In this document: in pieces, positions 1 through 6,133 of the stretch
How the letters are laid out: every line of letters starts with the position of its first letter
Position numbering within the stretch: position 1 is the stretch's first letter
Assembly (NCBI RefSeq): GCF_003434055.1
Contig: NZ_QVEX01000001.1
Span: forward strand, 310,001-374,000
Length of the DNA: 64,000 bases
Direction of reading: 5' to 3'
Source: Enterocloster aldenensis
Lineage (GTDB): Bacteria > Bacillota > Clostridia > Lachnospirales > Lachnospiraceae
Position numbers and translations under genes: made by a program
The notes under the pieces: generated by a model
Databases searched by the model: none
What the model was told of the DNA's origin: nothing
What the model saw: only the letters and a program-made list of their open reading frames with translations

Positions 1-2574
1 TCCGCTTACCCTGCCGTCAGCCCCAAGGAACTCTACCGGAGATGCCATGGTAATCAGCTTCACGCCCTCTTCCATGGCTTCGGCAATTTCATCCTTGCCG
101 GCCGGCATATCCCTTTCAGACCTGCGGTAAACCACGGTCACATCACTGCTTCCCAGGCGGACTGCTGTCCTGGCCACATCCATGGCCGTGCTTCCGCCTC
201 CGATTACCACCAGCTTATCGGGAACAGCCATATCCCGCTTCAAGCCAATCCTCTTAAGGAACCCAAGGCCGCTTTCCACGCCCTTTAAATCCTCTCCCGG
301 CACATCCAGAAGCCTGGATACCTGTGTTCCTGCCGCAATGTACACTGCATCGGACCGGTCCTTCATTTCCTCAAAGGAAATATCGGTTCCAATCTTGGTA
401 TTCAGATGGATTTCCACACCGCTCATCTCAATGGCATGGATTTCCTTTTGAAGCACTGCCTTAGGCAGGCGGTATTCAGGAATTCCCCAGTAAAGCACGC
501 CTCCTGCCACGGACTCAGCCTCATATACATGGACCTCATGGCCCAGATTCGCCAGATAATAGGCACAGGAAAGTCCGGATGGACCTGCCCCGATAATGGA
601 TATGCGTTTTCCTGTGGCTGGTTTGGGCTCTATGAGCGGGATATTGTACTCATCACGCAGCGCATAATCCCCGATAAAGCGTTTCACGGAACAGATGGCC
701 AGGGGCTCATCCACCTGGGAACGGCGGCAGTGGTCCTCACATGGATGGGTGCAGACACGTCCGCAGACCGCCGGGAACGGGTTATCCTGGCGGATCAGGC
801 GGTAAGCATCGTCAATCCTGCCCGCTGCCAGCATGGACATGTAACCGGGAATGAATACATTGGCCGGACATGCGTTGCGGCAGGGCGAGGTCTGAAGCTC
901 CGCGCACACGCCTGCGCTGCAGTGTTTCTCATAGATATGGGCCTCGTACTCGCTGCGGAAATAGCGCAGGGTGGATAACACCGGATTGGGCGCTGTCTGT
1001 CCCAGTCCGCACATGGCTGTCTGCTGTATGGTTTTAGCCAGTTCTTCCAGCAGGTCCAGGTCCCCGGGTTCTCCCTTGCCTTCCGTAATCCGCTCCAGGA
1101 TTTCCAGCATACGCCTGGTTCCGTTGCGGCAGGGAAGGCATTTTCCGCAGGACTCGTCACAGATAAAGTCCATGAAATACCTGGCCGTATCCACCATGCA
1201 GGTGTCCTCGTTCATGACAATCAGGCCGCCGGACCCCATGATGGCCCCAAGCTTTGATAGGGACTCATAGTCAACCGAGGTATTCAGGTGTTCCCTGGTA
1301 AGGCATCCGCCGGAGGGACCGCCGGACTGGATGGCTTTGAACCGTTTACCGCCTATGATACCGCCGCCAATCCTGTAAATGATGTCGCCCAGGATTGTTC
1401 CCATGGGAACCTCGATGATTCCTGCATTGACAATATCCCCTGCCAGTGCAAATACCTTTGTGCCCGCGCTCTTCTCTGTACCAAATCCATGATACCAGCC
1501 GGAACCATTAAGTATGATGGGCGCCACATTGGCCAGCGTCTCCACGTTATTGATGATGGTAGGGCTTTCAAACAGGCCCTTTTCAAATGGGAAAGGCGGT
1601 TTCTGCCTTGGCTCTCCCCTCTTTCCCTCAATGGATGCCAGCAGGGAGGTTTCCTCGCCGCAGACAAAGGCGCCTGCACCGATACGGATTTCCAAATCAA
1701 AGGAAAATCCGCTTCCCATGATATCCCGGCCCAGTATTCCGGCCTTCCTGGCCTGGTCAATGGCATTGCCCAGACGTTCCACTGCAATTGGATATTCCGC
1801 ACGCACATACACATATCCCTTGGATGCACCGATTGCATATCCACCCAGCATCATGCCCTCAATAATGCTGTGGGGGTCGCCTTCCAGAATACTTCTGTCC
1901 ATGAATGCACCGGGGTCTCCTTCATCCGCATTGCAGACCATGAACTTCCTGCCGTCCTCTGACACTGCCTTAAGGCCTGCTTCCCACTTGACGCCTGTTG
2001 GGAAGCCTGCGCCTCCCCTGCCCCTGAGGCCGGATGCCTTCATCTCATCCACCACATCCTGGGGCGTCATGCCGCACAGCGCTTTTGCCAGGGCGCCATA
2101 TCCGTCCCTGGATATGTATGCTTCCAGGGAAGCATATTCCATATGCCCGCAGTTCCTGAGCGCAATGCGCACCTGACCCTGGAAGAAATCAATGTCATCC
2201 ATTTTCGGGACATATCTGCCTGTTTCCTCGTTAAAATATGTAAATTCTTCGCAGATTTCATCCTTGAGAAGATGCCTTGCCACCACCTGTTCCACCTTAT
2301 CCGGGGTCATTTTCGTGTAAAAGATTCCCTCCGGTTCCACCAGGATGACCGGACCCATGGCACATGTGCCCATACATCCGGTTACCATGACCTGCACTTC
2401 ATCGGACAGCCGGAAGTTTTCCACTGCCTTAACCAATGCATCCCGCACTTCCCCGCAGTTAGATGAGATACATCCCGCGCCGCCGCACACCAGCACCTGG
2501 CGCTTGTAGGATTTCTGCCGGTCCAGATATTCTTCTTTTATCCTTAACAGGTCTTCACGTCTCTTCACTTCCAT
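1..2574 (-). CDS. NuoF-like NADH-binding subunit fused to an NfnB/GltD-like FAD oxidoreductase (3' end outside window)
   Basis: The frame stays open for 858 codons to the window edge, so the C-terminus is missing. Seen: an N-terminal thioredoxin-fold ferredoxin-like part (Cys in VCGGAGC and GCMGTCAMG); then a NuoF core with GLRGRGGAGFPTG (FMN/NADH loop), CNADEGDPGAFMDR, GAGAFVCGEETSLL, an SLBB-type stretch and the Fe-S cluster CGKCLPCRNGT; then a GltD/NfnB-like part with a cysteine-rich Fe-S region (ACPANVFIPGY, CGRVCTHPCEDHC), an FAD-binding IIGAGPSGL and an NADPH-type VIGGGSTAMD. NuoF alone is about 430-600 residues, so this is a true fusion. It probably exchanges electrons between NADH, NADP(H) and ferredoxin in the cytoplasm with NuoE, whose stop overlaps this ATG by one base (TGATG). 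It resembles the split subunits of Sporomusa-type (Stn) transhydrogenase. Function is inferred; the domains are clear. Confidence 0.9.
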   Translation of the reverse strand, partial: MEVKRREDLLRIKEEYLDRQKSYKRQVLVCGGAGCISSNCGEVRDALVKAVENFRLSDEVQVMVTGCMGTCAMGPVILVEPEGIFYTKMTPDKVEQVVARHLLKDEICEEFTYFNEETGRYVPKMDDIDFFQGQVRIALRNCGHMEYASLEAYISRDGYGALAKALCGMTPQDVVDEMKASGLRGRGGAGFPTGVKWEAGLKAVSEDGRKFMVCNADEGDPGAFMDRSILEGDPHSIIEGMMLGGYAIGASKGYVYVRAEYPIAVERLGNAIDQARKAGILGRDIMGSGFSFDLEIRIGAGAFVCGEETSLLASIEGKRGEPRQKPPFPFEKGLFESPTIINNVETLANVAPIILNGSGWYHGFGTEKSAGTKVFALAGDIVNAGIIEVPMGTILGDIIYRIGGGIIGGKRFKAIQSGGPSGGCLTREHLNTSVDYESLSKLGAIMGSGGLIVMNEDTCMVDTARYFMDFICDESCGKCLPCRNGTRRMLEILERITEGKGEPGDLDLLEELAKTIQQTAMCGLGQTAPNPVLSTLRYFRSEYEAHIYEKHCSAGVCAELQTSPCRNACPANVFIPGYMSMLAAGRIDDAYRLIRQDNPFPAVCGRVCTHPCEDHCRRSQVDEPLAICSVKRFIGDYALRDEYNIPLIEPKPATGKRISIIGAGPSGLSCAYYLANLGHEVHVYEAESVAGGVLYWGIPEYRLPKAVLQKEIHAIEMSGVEIHLNTKIGTDISFEEMKDRSDAVYIAAGTQVSRLLDVPGEDLKGVESGLGFLKRIGLKRDMAVPDKLVVIGGGSTAMDVARTAVRLGSSDVTVVYRRSERDMPAGKDEIAEAMEEGVKLITMASPVEFLGADGRVSG

Positions 2575-3089
2575 CACTGCTGTCCCTCCTCTTCATAGTA
2601 GCGTTCCAGGATCTGCTCCAGTCTGTCAGGATTGACCTGCTTATACACCTGGTCGTCAATGGACATGGCCGGCGCCAGACCGCATGCCCCGATACAGCGT
2701 GCCACCTCAAAGGTGAACTTCCTGTCAGCCGTGGTCTCTCCGATTTCCACATCCAGCAGTTCTTTTATCCGTTCCACGATTTTCTTACCGCCCCGTACAT
2801 AACAGGCCGTGCCAAGACAGACACGGATGGTGTGCTCCCCTCTGGGCTGTGTGGAAAAAAAGGAATAAAATGTCACTACCCCGGATACCTCTGCCAGCGG
2901 GACTTCCAGGGCGTCCGCTATCACCTTCTGTACTTCAAGAGGCAGATATCCATATATTCCCTGCGCCATGTGAAGGACCTGTATCAGGCTTCCCTCCCTG
3001 CCCTTATACTCTGCCGCCAGTTCACCAATCCGTTTTAACAGCGCTTCTTCACTGTGGTCACAGCAGCACGTATGCGTGTGTTCACCCAT
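2574..3089 (-). CDS. nuoE: NuoE-like [2Fe-2S] thioredoxin-fold subunit
   Basis: 171 residues, the usual NuoE/HydC/HoxE length. An N-terminal helical region leads into VVTFYSFFSTQPRG and the [2Fe-2S] ligands: Cys in CLGTAC and, about 36 residues on, CIGACG, the classic four-cysteine pattern. It would carry electrons between the flavin of the NuoF-like partner and the rest of a soluble NADH-dependent complex. A strong site (AGGAGG, 7 bases before ATG) serves the start at 3089. It is the first gene of the unit, with the NuoF fusion directly after it, and no membrane complex I genes are visible, so a soluble bifurcating or transhydrogenase complex is more likely than respiratory complex I. The N-terminal HTHTCCCDH stretch is Cys/His-rich and could bind metal, but this may be chance. 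Confidence 0.92.
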   Translation of the reverse strand: MGEHTHTCCCDHSEEALLKRIGELAAEYKGREGSLIQVLHMAQGIYGYLPLEVQKVIADALEVPLAEVSGVVTFYSFFSTQPRGEHTIRVCLGTACYVRGGKKIVERIKELLDVEIGETTADRKFTFEVARCIGACGLAPAMSIDDQVYKQVNPDRLEQILERYYEEEGQQ

Positions 3090-3220
3090 AACTTTACCTC
3101 CTTTATTTTACCGCTTTTGTTTTCCATTTGTATGTAAGCGTTGCGTGCTGGCCTGGCAGGCGGCTGCAGTCCGCCTGATGGCTCCCTCATCGCAGGTTCT
3201 CCCATCTTGGGGAGAGTGTA

Positions 3221-3238
3221 TTGTGAAAAATTATACAA
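3221..3238 (-). promoter_or_regulatory. Rex-like palindrome over the -10 of the nuoE promoter
   Basis: TTGTGAAAAATTATACAA matches 11 of 14 fixed positions of the Rex consensus TTGTTAA-N4-TTAACAA. On the minus strand it contains TATAAT (3235 to 3230), a good -10 for the nuoE unit; the -35 is weak (AAGGTT, 18-base spacer). Rex is the NADH/NAD+-sensing repressor of clostridial redox genes, which fits the product. The binding call is inference. The leader is about 135 nt and holds a 7-bp hairpin (3157-3163 with 3171-3177). Confidence 0.5.
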
Positions 3239-3698
3239 AGAAATGGCGGGAACAACCTTACCGGTTACTCCCGCCAAAAAACCCCTGTATGATTTTTTCC
3301 GACTTTTTTAAAATGGCCTGCCAGCTGTGCCGCAGGCGGATATTGCCTCTTATAAGATCCATAACGCACCTCAATTGATTAAAAATATCTGATTCACTGA
3401 TTTATACAATCCCGTGGCTGCCTGCCATCCAATCTTTTATTATTGTACCTAAAAATTTTTGTTATCTCAAAATAATTTTGTATATTTTTGATGATAACAT
3501 AGAAGATTGTACTTGTCAATATACAATTAATTTTTTCACAAGCAAGTATATACGCTGTGTTTCATATTTTTTTCAGTTTATTCTGAATTTTTACGGTCAA
3601 TTTCTGTCGTTTTTCTGAATCGTATTTTCATTTTTTCCAACATATGGTACAATATCGTTAACAAAATCTTTATACTTTATTTACAGAAAGGAGCTTCT
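3239..3698. other. AT-rich divergent intergenic region
   Basis: Between the nuoE promoter box and the flotillin start I see no coding frame with a ribosome site. The region is very AT-rich and contains a small palindrome TTGTCAATATACAA (3513-3526) of unknown meaning and the flotillin promoter at its right end. It could hold further operators for either gene; nothing else is supported. Confidence 0.6.
3625..3653 (+). promoter_or_regulatory. putative sigma-A promoter of the flotillin gene
   Basis: TTTTCA (3625-3630), 17-base spacer, TACAAT (3648-3653), about 45 nt before the start codon. The -10 is good and the -35 weak. An AAAGGAG site precedes the ATG at 3699. Confidence 0.45.
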
Positions 3699-5276
3699 AT
3701 GTTTGACCTTGATTTTATCCTTAAAGCACTGTCCATTCTTGTTCCTGTCCTGTTGGTAATCATCATCATAACCCAGGGCTACGTAAAGGCGCCGCCGGAT
3801 CACGCCTACATCATCTCCGGCCTGCGCAAGCAGCCCAGGGTCCTGATTGGCCGGGCGGGCATCAAGATTCCATTTTTTGAGCAGATGGATAAATTATATC
3901 TTGGACAGATAACCGTTGATATTAAGACGGACGAGTACATCCCCACCAACGACTTCATCAATGTCATGGTGGATGCGGTTGCCAAGGTCCGGGTTGCCGA
4001 TGATGATGGGCGGATGAAACTGGCCATGAGGAACTTCCTTAACAAGGAACCGGCAAAAATCGCGGCTGACCTTCAGGATTCCCTCCAGGGCAATATGCGT
4101 GAGATTATCGGTACCCTTACGCTGCGTGCCATTAACACGGACCGCGATTCTTTCTCAGACCAGGTAATGATTAAGGCTTCCAAGGACATGGAGAAGCTGG
4201 GCATAGACATCCTTTCCTGCAATATCCAGAATGTCACGGATGAACATGGGCTGATCCAGGACCTTGGTATGGATAACACCTCCAAAATCCGCAAGGATGC
4301 GTCCATTGCAAAGGCGGAGGCGGAAAGGGATATCGCCATTGCCCAGGCAGCCGCAGATAATGCTGCCAACGATGCCCGGGTAATCGCCGAGACAGAGATT
4401 GCCCAGAAAAACAACGAGCTGGCCATTAAAAAGGCCGAACTCCAGAAGGCATCTGATACCAAGAAGGCGGAGGCTGACGCTGCTTACGAGATCCAGAAGC
4501 AGGAACAGCAGAAAACCATCCAGACAGCCACGGTCAATGCCCAGATTGCCAGGGCTGAACGCGAGGCAGAACTGCGCAAGCAGGAAGTATTGGTCCAGCA
4601 GCAGGCGCTGGAAGCTGAGATTAACAAGAAGGCGGACGCTGACCGCTATGCCATTGAGCAGGCTGCAGCAGCCGGCCTGACCAAACGTCAGCGTGAGGCG
4701 GAGGCTAAGAAGTACGAACAGGAGCAGGAAGCCCTGGCCAAGAAGGCCCAGGCCGATGCAGAGCAGTATGAACGCGAAAAAGACGCAGAGGCCCAGAAGG
4801 CCATTGCAGAAGCACAGAAGTACTCCATGGTCCAGGAAGCCGAAGGTATCCGCGCCAAAGGTGAGGCGGAAGCCGCGGCCATCCGTGCAAAGGCGCTGGC
4901 TGAGGCGGAAGGTATGGAGAAAAAGGCCGAGGCCTACCAGAAGTACAACAAGGCCGCCATGGCTGAAATGATGATCCAGGTGCTTCCTGAAATCGCAGGC
5001 AGGATTGCAGAGCCCCTGTCCCAGATTGATAAGATCACCATCATTGGAAGCAGCGGTGATACAGATAACGGTATCGGCACGGTTGCCGGCAATGTCCCGG
5101 TTGTCATGGCAAAGCTTTTTGAATCCATGAAAGAGACCACCGGCGTGGACCTGGCGGAAATCATGAAAGCGGATACATACGATGCCAAGGTTACCAGGAA
5201 CGTGAACCTGACCGGCGCCCCGGATATTGTGCTGGGTTCCAATGCCCCATCTGATTCCGTACAGCCTGAAAGATAA
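3699..5276 (+). CDS. floT: flotillin-like SPFH-domain membrane scaffold protein
   Basis: 525 residues, normal for FloT/YqiK-type flotillins. One N-terminal membrane segment (about residues 8-25) is followed by an SPFH/PHB domain (about 28-200; APPDHAYIISG and PFFEQMDKLYLGQITVD are typical) and a long Ala/Glu/Lys/Gln-rich coiled coil (about 205-430) with many EAEA-type repeats. A C-terminal segment follows that in this family drives oligomerisation. Flotillins organise ordered membrane microdomains and help assemble signalling and secretion complexes. The gene stands alone between its own promoter and a terminator palindrome. No NfeD-type partner, commonly encoded next to flotillins, is present in the window. 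Long antisense frames over the coiled coil are by-products of its repetitive codons. Confidence 0.93.
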   Translation: MFDLDFILKALSILVPVLLVIIIITQGYVKAPPDHAYIISGLRKQPRVLIGRAGIKIPFFEQMDKLYLGQITVDIKTDEYIPTNDFINVMVDAVAKVRVADDDGRMKLAMRNFLNKEPAKIAADLQDSLQGNMREIIGTLTLRAINTDRDSFSDQVMIKASKDMEKLGIDILSCNIQNVTDEHGLIQDLGMDNTSKIRKDASIAKAEAERDIAIAQAAADNAANDARVIAETEIAQKNNELAIKKAELQKASDTKKAEADAAYEIQKQEQQKTIQTATVNAQIARAEREAELRKQEVLVQQQALEAEINKKADADRYAIEQAAAAGLTKRQREAEAKKYEQEQEALAKKAQADAEQYEREKDAEAQKAIAEAQKYSMVQEAEGIRAKGEAEAAAIRAKALAEAEGMEKKAEAYQKYNKAAMAEMMIQVLPEIAGRIAEPLSQIDKITIIGSSGDTDNGIGTVAGNVPVVMAKLFESMKETTGVDLAEIMKADTYDAKVTRNVNLTGAPDIVLGSNAPSDSVQPER

Positions 5277-5314
5277 GATTGCATGAAGGATAGGTCCCAA
5301 ACCATAGAATGCCA

Positions 5315-5344
5315 GGAGGGTGCTGCAGTACTGCAGCACCCTCC
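5315..5344. terminator. perfect 30-bp palindrome, probable bidirectional terminator
   Basis: Two 15-base arms (GGAGGGTGCTGCAGT and its exact complement) sit between the convergent flotillin and lipoprotein genes. The T-run after the stem is weak in both directions (CTTCTGT on the plus strand), so it may be an imperfect intrinsic terminator. Confidence 0.65.
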
Positions 5345-5359
5345 TTCTGTGTCCATTCC

Positions 5360-6013
5360 CTATTCCATCCCGGTAATCCTCATCTCCAGGGGATAATATC
5401 CTTCAAGATTTCCTGGCACTGCCGGTTTTCCCTTATAGGTATCCATCCACCTGTCATATTCAGGATTCTCCCATAGATACCCGCTTTTGAACGTGATTTC
5501 CTTCAGGTTATACAAAATATACCCTATCCTGTCATACCTGGCATACTCTTCTTCACCGTTGATGTTTATCAATGTCCACGAACCGGATTCTGTCCCGCCC
5601 TCAGGAAGGATCCCATCATCTGACGACTGATACTCATGGGAATAGGAATGAGGCACACTGCTGTCAATCCCTATCCAGTAAATGTCCATGGGATTTCCTT
5701 CCCTGTCAAATGCCAGCATGCCCATCTTATAGCCTGTTATCATGTCATGGGTTTGATTGGTCAGGGAAAATTTTATGGTATGGTCAAATGTACTGCCTTT
5801 TTCCGGCTCCAGCCCTGCTTGGTTAATGATGACCATTGGGCCTGCCATTGTATCCTCCCCGCTTTCCTGCACAATATTATCCGTAAATGGATTAGTATCC
5901 AGTGCGCTGTCAGGCTGCTGTCCCTTACTTTCACAAGCGGATAATGCAATGCCAAGGCATGCGGACAGAAGTATGGAAAATATCCAAAACATCCTTTTCC
6001 TTCCCGTTTTCAC
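5360..6013 (-). CDS. putative lipoprotein of unknown function
   Basis: 217 residues starting with GTG, served by GAGGTGG six bases upstream. The N-terminus is a lipoprotein signal: KTGRKR, a hydrophobic stretch, then LSAC with Cys27 as the likely lipidated residue. The mature part holds a beta-rich region (residues about 55-160) with phrases such as IKFSLTNQTHDMITGYKMG and YSHEYQSSDDGILPEGG, which suggest an extracellular Ig-like or adhesin-like fold; I recognise no family. It lies downstream of a two-component system on the same strand, separated by an inverted repeat (6057-6099), so it may or may not be co-transcribed. It could be an accessory sensor lipoprotein for that system, which is speculation. 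Confidence 0.75.
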   Translation of the reverse strand: MKTGRKRMFWIFSILLSACLGIALSACESKGQQPDSALDTNPFTDNIVQESGEDTMAGPMVIINQAGLEPEKGSTFDHTIKFSLTNQTHDMITGYKMGMLAFDREGNPMDIYWIGIDSSVPHSYSHEYQSSDDGILPEGGTESGSWTLININGEEEYARYDRIGYILYNLKEITFKSGYLWENPEYDRWMDTYKGKPAVPGNLEGYYPLEMRITGME

Positions 6014-6056
6014 CTTGTTCCACCTCTTTTCATCCTTCCCATATATGCAGAAAGCA

Positions 6057-6099
6057 CCTGTGTATCCGGCCGGACCATATCCATAACCGGATACACAGG
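6057..6099 (-). terminator. inverted repeat after the histidine kinase gene
   Basis: Thirteen-base arms CCTGTGTATCCGG (6057-6069) and CCGGATACACAGG (6087-6099) pair perfectly around a 17-base loop just downstream of the kinase stop. On the minus strand the stem is followed by TGCTTTCTG, a poor T-run, so termination may be partial. Confidence 0.5.
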
Positions 6100-6133
6100 C
6101 ACCCTATCTCAGCGGGAAGATAATGCTCTGTTA

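Noticed and set aside
2574..3089. Membrane complex I (nuo operon)
   Set aside because: No membrane subunits are visible and the partner is a soluble fusion protein.
3513..3526. TTGTCAATATACAA as a second Rex site
   Set aside because: The half-sites are four bases too close for the Rex spacing, and no promoter lies beside it.
4155..5339. A 394-codon minus-strand frame opposite the flotillin gene
   Set aside because: It is a by-product of the repetitive Ala/Glu/Lys codons of the coiled coil; it has no ribosome site and no family match.
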